Assembly: GCA_023819375.1 (NCBI GenBank)
Contig: JAMWDI010000002.1
Span: 183,176 to 247,175 of the forward strand
Direction of reading: 5' to 3'
DNA from: Candidatus Omnitrophota bacterium
Lineage (GTDB): Bacteria > Ratteibacteria > UBA8468 > B48-G9 > JAFGKM01
DNA length: 64,000 nt
Part shown: positions 51,480 to 59,702 of the stretch, piece after piece
How positions within the stretch are numbered: position 1 is the stretch's first letter
How the letters are laid out: every line of letters begins with the position of its first letter
Notes under the pieces: generated by a model
The model's database searches: none
What the model was told of the DNA's origin: nothing
What the model saw: the letters and a program-made list of their open reading frames with translations, nothing else
Program-made: the position numbers and the translations under genes

Positions 51480-52526
51480 TTATATACTGCCAAGAAATCT
51501 TAAAATATCAAAGAATATAACAAGAAATCCTATCCCTCCAACTATGCTACTGTAAATAACAATTATAAATTTCAAATCTGGTTTATATACCTTTGTTGGA
51601 ACTTTAGCTCTATCAAGAACTTGCACAACAGGAGTATCTCTTGTTTCTTCTATTTTGGCTTCTTCTATTTTAGAGGTAAGAAAACTGTAAAGTGATTCTT
51701 GAACTTTTAATTCTCTTAAAATTCTTGTTAATTCATCCTGACAACTCAATAATTTTTGTAAAGAATCTTGAATTTCCTTAATTTCATTTTTCAACATTAT
51801 TATTTTAGGATCATTATCATTTAATATTTGTTTTTCTTTCTCAAGTTCAAGTTGTTTATTTATAAGTTTTTCCATCAATCTCCCTCCAGTCTCTGATATT
51901 TGAGTTAAACTGGGATCTACAACAAGTTTGTTTGTATTTTGCAACTCTGTCAATCTCTTTTCAAGTTGCTCAATAAGTTCTGTTGTTTCTTTAAGCCTCT
52001 TTTCAATAAATATTCTATTTTGTTTTGCAGTTGTTATTGTCAATTCTTTTATTATTTTGTCAAGATTTTCAGTAAAAAAATTAGCAATTCCTGCCGCAAT
52101 CTCCGGATTTCTATCAACAACATCTATCTGAATGACTTTATCCTTGGTCAAGTAAATTTTTACAAGTTTATCAAGAATTTCTATTGCTTCATCATCTGTA
52201 GAAACATGGTAATGCTTTTTGAGATCAAAGTTTTTTATTAGATCATCCTTCATTCTTCTACTATTTAAAATAGAAAAGAAAAGTTCTGTATTTGTTCTTA
52301 TAAGAGATATCGGTTCTTTTGAAAATTTTGTTGATTGTGGAGAACTTGCAATTTCTGTCTCTGGGGGTTGTAATATTGAAGCAGTAGCTTTATAGTATTT
52401 TGGAGCAATTAAATAAAAAAGAATTGTAATATTTAAACCAGCAATGTAAGTAAGGATGAATAAAACTATGTGTTTTTTAATAAAATTTCCTTTCAGTATC
52501 CCATTTTTTATTTTTTCTTTATTCAT
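51480..52526 (-). CDS. Polysaccharide chain-length determinant (Wzz/GumC-like)
   Basis: A 348-residue co-polymerase. Membrane segments near residues 18-40 and 318-340 bracket a large periplasmic coiled-coil region (LEKRLTELQNTNKL..., ELEKEKQILNDNDPKIIMLKNEIKEIQDSLQ). The conserved Wzz features are KYYKATASILQPPE after TM1 and PTKVYKPDLKFIIVIYSSIVGGIGF at TM2, with the proline-rich start. There is no C-terminal kinase domain. Its start overlaps the Wza-like gene stop by four bases. Confidence 0.92.
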   Translation of the reverse strand: MNKEKIKNGILKGNFIKKHIVLFILTYIAGLNITILFYLIAPKYYKATASILQPPETEIASSPQSTKFSKEPISLIRTNTELFFSILNSRRMKDDLIKNFDLKKHYHVSTDDEAIEILDKLVKIYLTKDKVIQIDVVDRNPEIAAGIANFFTENLDKIIKELTITTAKQNRIFIEKRLKETTELIEQLEKRLTELQNTNKLVVDPSLTQISETGGRLMEKLINKQLELEKEKQILNDNDPKIIMLKNEIKEIQDSLQKLLSCQDELTRILRELKVQESLYSFLTSKIEEAKIEETRDTPVVQVLDRAKVPTKVYKPDLKFIIVIYSSIVGGIGFLVIFFDILRFLGSI

Positions 52527-54361
52527 TTTATAAGAACTCCAACTCCAACTGCTATTTGGTAAAACATTTGAACAATATCTCTTACAACTTTAGGTGTTCT
52601 TTCCTTTGGTTCAAATGGAACTACGATTGTATCTCCTGGTTCAATTTTCTCAAAATTTCTATCACTTGTTCCATCAACTCTTACAATAAATATATTCTTT
52701 TTATCTGCATCCTTCGTAAATCCACCTGTTTTAGAAATATAATCCTTTATTGTTAAATTTTCATCATAAAGAATATTTGCCGGATTATTTACTTCACCAA
52801 AAACAGATACATAAACTGGTTTTTTGGGTATATAAATTATATCTCCGTCTTCCAGAGGTATATCATATAATCCATTTTCAAATTTTTCAAAATTCTCCAT
52901 TTTTATAACAATTCTTCCAGAAGGTTTTAAACTTGCTATTTTCTCAAGTGAAATCATTGCCTTTTCTATCAATTGTTTTTCTTCTTCTGTCGAAGTTTTT
53001 AAAATTGTCTCAAGTAAGTTTCTTTTTTCTTTAACAAATTTTTCAATTTCCTCTTCTTTTTGTTTTTTTATGCTTTCCCTTAAAAAAATTATTCCTTTTG
53101 GATAAGCAAATGGAGAAAAACCTCCTGCTCTTTTAATAATACTACTTAACTTTTCACCGCTTCCAATTATATATTCTCCAGGGAATTTCACTTCTCCCTG
53201 AATAACAACCTTTTTTTCTGGCTTTTCCTTTGAATATATGACAATCTTATCCTGAGGCAATAAATAAAAATCCTCTGAGGCAATCCCAGAAAAAACTTTT
53301 TCTGGTGAGAATTTTATAATTTCTCTAAATCCTTCTTTTATTCGTATAACTTCTCCCACTTCTTTTTCTGCAAATGGTAATAAATCTTCTTTTTTTAAAA
53401 CATCACTTATTTTCATTCCCTCTCTCCAGCCATATATTTTAGGAACCTTTACTGCTCCTGTAATATAAACCTGATAAAAAGAATAAGAACTTAAAACTGG
53501 AACTTTAAGTACATCATAATTTTTAAGTTGAAAATTATCAAATTCTTCATTTTTCACTTCTATTAAAATCTTCCCTTTTTCTTTATCAATCCTTTCAATC
53601 TGAATATAAGACATATCTGCATTTGGTAAAAATCCTCCTGAAAGTTCAATTATTTCTTTTATTTTCATTTCCTTTAATTCATAAATTGCTGGTCTTTTAA
53701 CAGGACCTACGATTCCAACAATATCTTTCACAGGATGAACAAATATTATATCTCCTTCCTGAAATTGAAAAATTTTTATTTTTTCTCCTTTTAAAATTAA
53801 AGGATAAATATCAATAAGTTCTTTTTCACCATTGTGATGAATTATTTCTATCTGCCTTAAACTGCCATTTACAGTGATACCACCTGCCATTGAAAGTATA
53901 TCTATAATATTAAAAAGTGGCAAAATTTCATACATACCAGGCTTTTTTACCTCACCTAAAATAAAAACACTTATTGTTCTCATTTTTCCACAGGAAACAG
54001 AAACATTTATATTTTTATACTTTTTGTAAAATTTATCACTTATTATTTTCTTAACTTCTCCTAATTTACGTCCAGCAACATAAACTTTACCAATTCCAGA
54101 AATAAAAATACTTCCATCAATTTCTACTTCTTTTTGTAAATCCTCTTCCCAAAATCCCCAAACGTTTATAATAATTAGGTCTCCAGGACCAATAATATAA
54201 TCATCACTTATAGGTAATTTTAAGGTTTTAAAGGTAGGAATATAGTTTTCAAAAAATTCTAATCCAAATAACTTCAAATCAGGATATTCTGGAAATATAC
54301 TTGCAGTTAAAACCTTAATTAAAAATATTAAAAAAACAGAGAAATATTTAATTTTTCCCAT
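52523..54361 (-). CDS. Polysaccharide export outer-membrane protein with multiple SLBB domains
   Basis: A 612-residue Wza-like exporter. After a signal peptide (to about residue 21) comes the Poly_export domain (YIIGPGDLIIINVWGF, DGSIFISGIGKVYVAG), then SLBB repeats beginning at about ISVFILGEVKKPGMYE, IVGPVKRPAIYEL, VYITGAVKVPKIYGW, VVIQGEVKFPGEYIIG and VSVFGEVNNPANILYD. Five or more repeats is more than E. coli Wza, typical of outer-membrane exporters in several phyla. It works with the Wzz-like protein, but no glycosyltransferase is adjacent. Confidence 0.92.
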   Translation of the reverse strand: MGKIKYFSVFLIFLIKVLTASIFPEYPDLKLFGLEFFENYIPTFKTLKLPISDDYIIGPGDLIIINVWGFWEEDLQKEVEIDGSIFISGIGKVYVAGRKLGEVKKIISDKFYKKYKNINVSVSCGKMRTISVFILGEVKKPGMYEILPLFNIIDILSMAGGITVNGSLRQIEIIHHNGEKELIDIYPLILKGEKIKIFQFQEGDIIFVHPVKDIVGIVGPVKRPAIYELKEMKIKEIIELSGGFLPNADMSYIQIERIDKEKGKILIEVKNEEFDNFQLKNYDVLKVPVLSSYSFYQVYITGAVKVPKIYGWREGMKISDVLKKEDLLPFAEKEVGEVIRIKEGFREIIKFSPEKVFSGIASEDFYLLPQDKIVIYSKEKPEKKVVIQGEVKFPGEYIIGSGEKLSSIIKRAGGFSPFAYPKGIIFLRESIKKQKEEEIEKFVKEKRNLLETILKTSTEEEKQLIEKAMISLEKIASLKPSGRIVIKMENFEKFENGLYDIPLEDGDIIYIPKKPVYVSVFGEVNNPANILYDENLTIKDYISKTGGFTKDADKKNIFIVRVDGTSDRNFEKIEPGDTIVVPFEPKERTPKVVRDIVQMFYQIAVGVGVLIK

Positions 54362-54404
54362 AGGTAATAAGTTAACATACTATTTTCAATTTTGCAATTA
54401 ACTA

Positions 54405-54433
54405 TTGACATTATTATAATTTTTTCGTATAAT
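54405..54433 (+). promoter_or_regulatory. tRNA-Ala promoter, full consensus
   Basis: TTGACA (54405-54410) and TATAAT (54428-54433), both perfect, with a 17-base spacer, lie 10 bases before the tRNA-Ala 5' end. Confidence 0.9.
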
Positions 54434-54443
54434 ATTTCAAGTT

Positions 54444-54515
54444 GGGGATATAGCTCAATGGGAGAGCGTCCGCCTTGCACGCGGAAGGTTGCCGGTTCAA
54501 GTCCGGCTATCTCCA
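54444..54515 (+). tRNA. tRNA-Ala (anticodon TGC)
   Basis: A 72-base cloverleaf: acceptor GGGGATA/TATCTCC, D stem GCTC/GAGC, anticodon stem TCCGC/GCGGA with loop CTTGCAC, T stem GCCGG/CCGGC with loop TTCAAGT, and A73. The anticodon is TGC. The identity pair is G2-C71 with G3-C70 rather than G3-U70: the acceptor reads GGGG on the 5' side and CTCC on the 3' side, so position 3 pairs with T (G3-U70), the alanine identity element. No CCA is encoded. Confidence 0.95.
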
Positions 54516-54551
54516 CTTAAAAAGCCATTTCCTATTATTAATTTTCTAAGA

Positions 54552-54580
54552 TTGACAATCCTTTTAATTTTTTTTAAAAT
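54552..54580 (+). promoter_or_regulatory. nth promoter, probably giving a leaderless mRNA
   Basis: TTGACA (54552-54557) and TAAAAT (54575-54580) have a 17-base spacer. Seven bases separate the -10 box from the nth ATG at 54588. There is no ribosome site, so the transcript likely begins at or next to the start codon. Confidence 0.65.
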
Positions 54581-54587
54581 TTCATAT

Positions 54588-55211
54588 ATGAAAAAAGTTG
54601 ATGAATTAATAAAAAAACTTGAAAAACTATATCCTGAAGCAAAAACTGCTTTACATTTTGAAAATCCCTTCCAACTATTAATTGCAACAATCCTTTCTGC
54701 TCAAACAACTGATGAAAGAGTAAATAAAGTCACAAAAAAACTTTTTGAAAAATTTAAAACTCCACATGATTTTGCATCTGCTAATGTTAAAGAAATAATG
54801 AAATATATAAAATCTGTCAACTTCTATAGAAATAAAGCAAAAAATATAAAAAAACTTTGTGAAATACTTACAAAAGAATACAATGGAAAAGTCCCTGATA
54901 AAATGGAAGAACTTTTAAAGTTACCAGGAGTAGCAAGAAAAACAGCAAATGTTGTTCTTTCACAAGGATTTAGAAAAAGTGAAGGTATTGTGGTTGATAC
55001 ACATGTAAAAAGAGTTTCTTATAGACTTGGATTGACTAAAAATACTGATCCTGAAAAAGTGGAAAAAGATTTAATGAAAATTTTGCCAAAAGAAAAATGG
55101 ATTGACTTCCCTTTTAGGCTAATTCTTTTTGGAAGAAACATATGTAAAGCAAAAAATCCTGATTGTGAAAATTGTCCATTTAACAAAATTTGTGTAAAAA
55201 AACCAAAATGA
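54588..55211 (+). CDS. nth: Endonuclease III
   Basis: A 207-residue DNA glycosylase/AP lyase for oxidised pyrimidines. ILSAQTTDERVNKVTKKLF opens the family core. The helix-hairpin-helix LLKLPGVARKTANVVLSQGF contains the catalytic lysine, and VVDTHVKRVSYRLGL the catalytic aspartate. The C-terminal cysteines (CKAKNPDCENCPFNKIC, spacing C-x6-C-x2-C-x5-C) bind a [4Fe-4S] cluster. The start at 54588 was chosen over a longer frame running through the tRNA because the family begins near MKKVDELIKKL. It overlaps the next gene by four bases. Confidence 0.96.
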   Translation: MKKVDELIKKLEKLYPEAKTALHFENPFQLLIATILSAQTTDERVNKVTKKLFEKFKTPHDFASANVKEIMKYIKSVNFYRNKAKNIKKLCEILTKEYNGKVPDKMEELLKLPGVARKTANVVLSQGFRKSEGIVVDTHVKRVSYRLGLTKNTDPEKVEKDLMKILPKEKWIDFPFRLILFGRNICKAKNPDCENCPFNKICVKKPK

Positions 55212-55954
55212 ATTTGTTTAAAAAATTAGAAATAAGTTTTCTTATTTTTCTAATTTCAGGATGTACAATTTCAGTTGCAACTAAACCACAAAAAGAAATT
55301 TACACATACCATATTGTGAAAAAAGGTGAAAATTTATTTCGTATTTCAAAATATTATTATGAAGAAGAAAATGTTGAAAAAATTAAAGAAGGTGTTGAAA
55401 AAATTAAAAAGGCTAACAATTTAAAAGATGAAAATATTTATGAAGGGCAAAAATTGTTAATACCTGACACTAAAAAAACACAACCATCATATGCACTTTT
55501 ACCACCATCAGATCCAAAAATAACACAGTTTTCAATTGAAGAAAAAAAAGATAAAAATATATCTATTATTAAAGAAAGTCCTTTTATATGGCCTGTTGAG
55601 GGTAAAATAATATGTAAGTTTGGCGAACTTGGAAATAAAGGTATAGATTTAATGGTTGAACCTGGTAGTTATGTCGTTTCTTCAGCAGATGGAGAAGTTG
55701 TTTTCTCTGGTAAAACAAAAAAATATGATGAAACAATAATTATAAAACACCCTTTCAATTTTTATACAGTTTATGCTCATGATATTGATATAAAAGTTAA
55801 AAATGGAGATAAAGTAAAACAAGGAGATATAATTGCCCGTGTTAAATCTGGAACCCAAAAAAAAAGATATATACATTTTGAAATTATAAAAGAAAATACT
55901 TACATTAATCCTTTAGAATATTTACCCCTTAAAAATGGAAAAACAGGATATTGA
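55208..55954 (+). CDS. Lipoprotein with LysM and degenerate M23 (LytM) domain
   Basis: A 248-residue lipoprotein: signal peptide ending ISGC (Cys19), one LysM domain (about residues 35-88, YHIVKKGENLFRIS...), and a peptidase M23 domain (about 128-245). Two metal-ligand positions are altered: where GxHxGxD is usual it reads GNKGIDL, and where HLHFE is usual it reads YIHFE. Only one of the two HxH histidines remains. It resembles NlpD/EnvC-type degenerate LytM proteins, which activate amidases rather than cut peptidoglycan. It overlaps nth by four bases. Confidence 0.87.
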   Translation: MNLFKKLEISFLIFLISGCTISVATKPQKEIYTYHIVKKGENLFRISKYYYEEENVEKIKEGVEKIKKANNLKDENIYEGQKLLIPDTKKTQPSYALLPPSDPKITQFSIEEKKDKNISIIKESPFIWPVEGKIICKFGELGNKGIDLMVEPGSYVVSSADGEVVFSGKTKKYDETIIIKHPFNFYTVYAHDIDIKVKNGDKVKQGDIIARVKSGTQKKRYIHFEIIKENTYINPLEYLPLKNGKTGY

Positions 55955-57089
55955 AAAAAGAGAAGAAAGCATTTTAGAGAAATATGCAGTTTTCAGTTAT
56001 AAAACTCTTGGAAGAAAATATGAAGAAGAGGAACACTTTTTAAGAACCCCCTTTCAAAGGGATAGAGATAGAATTATTCATTCAACTGCCTTTAGACGCC
56101 TTGAATATAAAACACAGGTTTTTATATATCATGAAGGAGATTATTATAGAAATCGCTTAACACATACACTTGAAGTTCAACAAATAGCAAGAACTATTGC
56201 AAGAGAATTAAGAGTTAATGAGGACCTTGTTGAGGCAATTTCACTGGCTCATGATCTTGGACATACTCCTTTTGGACACAAAGGAGAAATGGTTTTAAAT
56301 GAAATAATGAAATCCTTTGGTTTGCCTGGTTTTGAACATAACAGACAAGGATTGAGAATAGTTGATATTCTTGAAGAAAGATATCCTGATTTTCCTGGTT
56401 TAAATCTTACGTATGAAGTTAGAGAAGGAATAATAAGACATACAACAAGTTATGATATCCCACTAATTGAAAAAGAATATGAAGAATTTACAAAATATAA
56501 ATCCCCAACACTTGAAGCCCAAATAGTTAATGTTGCAGATGAAATAGCATATACCTGCCACGATTTAGATGATGGAATTAAATCTGGAATAATTAACTAT
56601 GAAGAATTAAGGGATGTAAGATTATGGAAAGAAATAGAAGAAATAAGTGAGATTGAGAAAAAACCAAAAAGACACATACGCCATATCATGATAAGAAATT
56701 TAATTAATTATCTTGTCCTTGACCTTATAAAAGAAACTAAAAAGAATTTAAATCAATTGAAACCAAAATCTGTAGAAGAAGTTAGAAATTTAGATATAAT
56801 TGTTAAAAACTCAGAAGATGTGAAAATGAAACATATAGAATTAAGAAAATTTTTAGAAGAAAAAATGTATGCACACACAAAAGTAATAAGAATGACAGAA
56901 AAAGGGGGAAGAATTATAAAAGAACTTTTTTATGCTTATTATAATGAGCCAAGGCAATTACCTTTACATATTCAAGCAAAAATGAAAAAAGAACCAAAAG
57001 AAATTGTTGTGTGTGATTACATTGCAGGAATGACAGATAGATTTGCTATAAGTGAATATCAAAAACTTTTTGATCCTGCAACTTTTTAA
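55935..57089 (+). CDS. dGTP triphosphohydrolase-like HD-domain protein
   Basis: A 384-residue HD-domain phosphohydrolase of the dGTPase family. The family start FQRDRDRIIHSTAFRRLEYKTQVF is followed by HD motif RLTHTLEVQQIARTIAR, then ISLAHDLGHTPFGHKGE (second metal pair) and ARTHD-like VNVADEIAYTCHDLDDG. It hydrolyses dGTP or other dNTPs to nucleoside and triphosphate. The start overlaps the M23 gene by 20 bases. dGTPases also act in anti-phage nucleotide depletion in some systems, but this genomic context is ordinary. Confidence 0.92.
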   Translation: MEKQDIEKREESILEKYAVFSYKTLGRKYEEEEHFLRTPFQRDRDRIIHSTAFRRLEYKTQVFIYHEGDYYRNRLTHTLEVQQIARTIARELRVNEDLVEAISLAHDLGHTPFGHKGEMVLNEIMKSFGLPGFEHNRQGLRIVDILEERYPDFPGLNLTYEVREGIIRHTTSYDIPLIEKEYEEFTKYKSPTLEAQIVNVADEIAYTCHDLDDGIKSGIINYEELRDVRLWKEIEEISEIEKKPKRHIRHIMIRNLINYLVLDLIKETKKNLNQLKPKSVEEVRNLDIIVKNSEDVKMKHIELRKFLEEKMYAHTKVIRMTEKGGRIIKELFYAYYNEPRQLPLHIQAKMKKEPKEIVVCDYIAGMTDRFAISEYQKLFDPATF

Positions 57090-57091
57090 AA

Positions 57092-58156
57092 ATGAATGAA
57101 AATATATACTGGATTGCTTTAAGTCTTATAGGTATTTCCCCTTTAAAAGTGAAAATGTTAATGGAGAGATTTAAAGATATAAAGGAAATTTTTTCACTTT
57201 CTGTAAATGATTTAGTTCAACTGGGAATAACTGAAAAAATAGCAGAAAAGATATCAAAGTGGGAAAATTTACCTTTAGAAAAAGAAATAGATTATATTGA
57301 AAAAGAAGGTATAAATGTTATTACAATTAAAGATAAGAATTACCCTGATTTATTAAAAGAAATTTATGATCCCCCCTTCTTACTTTATGTAAAGGGAAAT
57401 TTGAATTTCAATGAATTTTCTATAAGCATAGTTGGGACAAGAAATCCTTCTCATTATGGACTTAAAATGGCTGAAAAGTTTGCTTCAGAACTTGCCTCTA
57501 TAGGTTTTACAATTGTCAGTGGACTTGCACGAGGAATAGACACCTCTGCTCATATAGGAGCATTGAGAGTCAATGGAGTAACAGTTGGTGTTCTTGGTTC
57601 AGGTTTTAACTATTTTTATCCACCCGAAAATAAGAGAATTGAAAAAGAAATTATAAAAAAGGGAGCGATAATAACTGAATTTCCCTCTTTGGTTCCTCCT
57701 GAAAAATATAATTTTCCTAAAAGAAACAGGATTATTTCGGGTCTTTCAAAAGCAACAATTGTAATTGAAGCAGGTCCAAAAAGTGGAGCCCTTATTACAG
57801 CAAATTTTGCTCTGGAACAAGGTAGAGAAGTATTTGCTCTTCCAGGAAGAATAGACACAGTTTACTCTAAAGGAACACATAAACTTTTAAAAGATGGAGC
57901 AATTTTAATTGAAAATGTCCAGGATATACTGGAAGCATTGAATATCAAAGTTGAAAAAAAAGAAAAACATATGGAACTTGAAGCAAATGAAGAGAATATA
58001 ATTTTAAAAATTTTAGATAGACCATTACATATTGAAGAGATAATGGTAAAAACAAAAATTAAACCTGAAAATTTATTTTCTATTCTCACAAAACTTCAAA
58101 TAGAAGATAAAATTGAAGAATTACCGGGAAAGATATATAGAAAAAAGAATTTTTGA
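57092..58156 (+). CDS. dprA: DNA-processing protein DprA
   Basis: A 354-residue protein that loads RecA onto incoming single-stranded DNA in transformation. The Rossmann core has SIVGTRNPSHYGLKMAEKFA, IVSGLARGIDTSAHIGAL, VLGSGFNYFYPPENKR and RNRIISGLSKATIVIEAGPKSGALITA. A C-terminal winged helix (about residues 290-350) is also present. An N-terminal SAM-like region of about 80 residues is typical. Two bases separate it from the dGTPase stop. Confidence 0.95.
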   Translation: MNENIYWIALSLIGISPLKVKMLMERFKDIKEIFSLSVNDLVQLGITEKIAEKISKWENLPLEKEIDYIEKEGINVITIKDKNYPDLLKEIYDPPFLLYVKGNLNFNEFSISIVGTRNPSHYGLKMAEKFASELASIGFTIVSGLARGIDTSAHIGALRVNGVTVGVLGSGFNYFYPPENKRIEKEIIKKGAIITEFPSLVPPEKYNFPKRNRIISGLSKATIVIEAGPKSGALITANFALEQGREVFALPGRIDTVYSKGTHKLLKDGAILIENVQDILEALNIKVEKKEKHMELEANEENIILKILDRPLHIEEIMVKTKIKPENLFSILTKLQIEDKIEELPGKIYRKKNF

Positions 58157-58205
58157 TTTTTTTTAAAAATTGTATAATAAAAAATTATAAAAATAAGGGG
58201 CAAAT

Positions 58206-59351
58206 ATGAAATGGAGTAAATATTTTATTCCGACACAAAAAGAAGATCCAAAAGAAGCAGAAACAATAAGTCATAAACTTCTTATAAGAGCGGGAATGAT
58301 TGATAAACTTGCATCAGGTGTTTATACTTATCTTCCTCTTGGATTAAGAGTTTTAAAAAAAGTAGAAAATATTGTTAGAGAAGAGATGAATAAAGCAGGA
58401 TGTATTGAACTACTGATGCCTTCTCTGCAACCTGCAAATCTATGGAAGGAAACTGGAAGATTTGAAAAAATGGGGAAAGATATGATTACTTTTATTGATA
58501 GACATAATAGAGAAATGATTTTTGGACCAACACATGAAGAAGTTATAACAGATATAGTAAGAAGATATATAAGATCATGGAAACAGTTGCCGATAATACT
58601 ATATCAAATACAAACAAAATTCAGAGATGAAATAAGACCAAGATTTGCAATAATAAGAGCAAGAGAATTTTTAATGAAAGATGCATATAGTTTTGACGTA
58701 GATGAAAGGGGTCTTGACAATTCTTATAATCTTATGAAAGAAACTTATAAAAAAATTTTTGAAAGATGTGGTTTAAAATTTACAACAAGAGAGGCTGACA
58801 GTGGTGTAATCGGTGGGAAATTTTCAGAAGAATTTGTTGCTGATGGGGAATGTAGTGAACTTGAAGTAGGTCATATATTTAAACTTGGTATTGAATACAG
58901 TCTATCAATGAGGGCTTTTTTTGTTGACAAAGATGGAAAAGAGAAACCTATTTATATGGGCTGTTATGGTATAGGTGTAAGTAGAATAGTTGCTGCAATT
59001 ATTGAGGGAAATTATGACAAGGATGGAATTATCTGGCCTATTTCTGTTGCTCCTTTTCTGGTTGACATTATTCCAACAAATTTATCTGAACTGGATATTG
59101 TAAATATATGCGAGAAAATATACAAAGATTTAGTTGAAAACGAAATTGAAGTTATCTTTGATGACAGGAATGAAAGTGCAGGATTTAAATTTAAAGATGC
59201 CGATCTCTGTGGTTTCCCTTTGCAAGTAATAGTGGGCAAAAAATTGAGAGATGGAAAAGTTGAGGTCAAGATAAGGAAGAATAACGAAATTAAAGAAATT
59301 TCTGTTGAAAAAGTTGTTGATTATGTAAAAAATTATATAAAGGAGAATTAA
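58206..59351 (+). CDS. proS: Prolyl-tRNA synthetase lacking the editing insertion
   Basis: Bacterial-type class II ProRS of only 381 residues. Motif 1/2 region is intact (RFEKMGKDMITFIDRHNREMIFGPTHEEV, TKFRDEIRPRFAIIRAREFLMKDAYSF), as is motif 3 (CYGIGVSRIVAAIIE). The roughly 180-residue INS editing domain, which normally lies between motifs 2 and 3, is missing: residues 205-222 run straight from FSEEF to LEVGHIFKLG. This is the insertion-less form known from some alphaproteobacteria, which usually rely on trans-editing proteins for Ala-tRNA-Pro. The C-terminal anticodon domain is complete. AGGGG precedes the ATG. Confidence 0.95.
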   Translation: MKWSKYFIPTQKEDPKEAETISHKLLIRAGMIDKLASGVYTYLPLGLRVLKKVENIVREEMNKAGCIELLMPSLQPANLWKETGRFEKMGKDMITFIDRHNREMIFGPTHEEVITDIVRRYIRSWKQLPIILYQIQTKFRDEIRPRFAIIRAREFLMKDAYSFDVDERGLDNSYNLMKETYKKIFERCGLKFTTREADSGVIGGKFSEEFVADGECSELEVGHIFKLGIEYSLSMRAFFVDKDGKEKPIYMGCYGIGVSRIVAAIIEGNYDKDGIIWPISVAPFLVDIIPTNLSELDIVNICEKIYKDLVENEIEVIFDDRNESAGFKFKDADLCGFPLQVIVGKKLRDGKVEVKIRKNNEIKEISVEKVVDYVKNYIKEN

Positions 59352-59354
59352 AAA

Positions 59355-59702
59355 ATGAGAATTGTTGCAAGATGTAAAATTAAAGGTGGTAAAGTAACTG
59401 ATAAAAATTTATATTATGAAGGAAGTATTACAATTGATAAAAAAATTATAAAAGAAGCAGATATTATTCCAGGAGAAATGGTTTATGTTTTAAATTTAAA
59501 TAATGGAGCAAGAATTTTTACATATGTTATTGAAGGCCAAGAAAATTCAGGCATTATTTGCTTAAATGGTCCATCTGCAAGATTTTTTGAAATTGGAGAT
59601 GAAGTGATAATTCTTGGGATTTCGTTTTTAGAGGAAGAAGAACTAAAAAATTTTAAAATGAGAATAATTGAACTTGGAGAAGGGAATAAAGTTAAAAAAT
59701 AA
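59355..59702 (+). CDS. panD: Aspartate 1-decarboxylase, pyruvoyl type
   Basis: A 115-residue proenzyme making beta-alanine for pantothenate and CoA. YYEGSITID contains the self-processing Gly23-Ser24 bond; the pyruvoyl group forms at Ser24. NNGARIFTYVIEG and CLNGPSARFFEIGDEVIIL match the family. It lies three bases after proS, with AAAGGAG before the ATG. No other pantothenate gene is in the window. Confidence 0.95.
   Translation: MRIVARCKIKGGKVTDKNLYYEGSITIDKKIIKEADIIPGEMVYVLNLNNGARIFTYVIEGQENSGIICLNGPSARFFEIGDEVIILGISFLEEEELKNFKMRIIELGEGNKVKK

Noticed and set aside
55935-57089. dGTPase as an anti-phage defence gene
   Set aside because: dGTPases can deplete nucleotides during infection, but this one sits in a housekeeping operon with dprA and proS and lacks defence neighbours.
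58153-58178. Promoter before proS
   Set aside because: A TATAAT is present, but the only TTGATT is 14 bases away and the region is a run of T and A, so the call would be guesswork.
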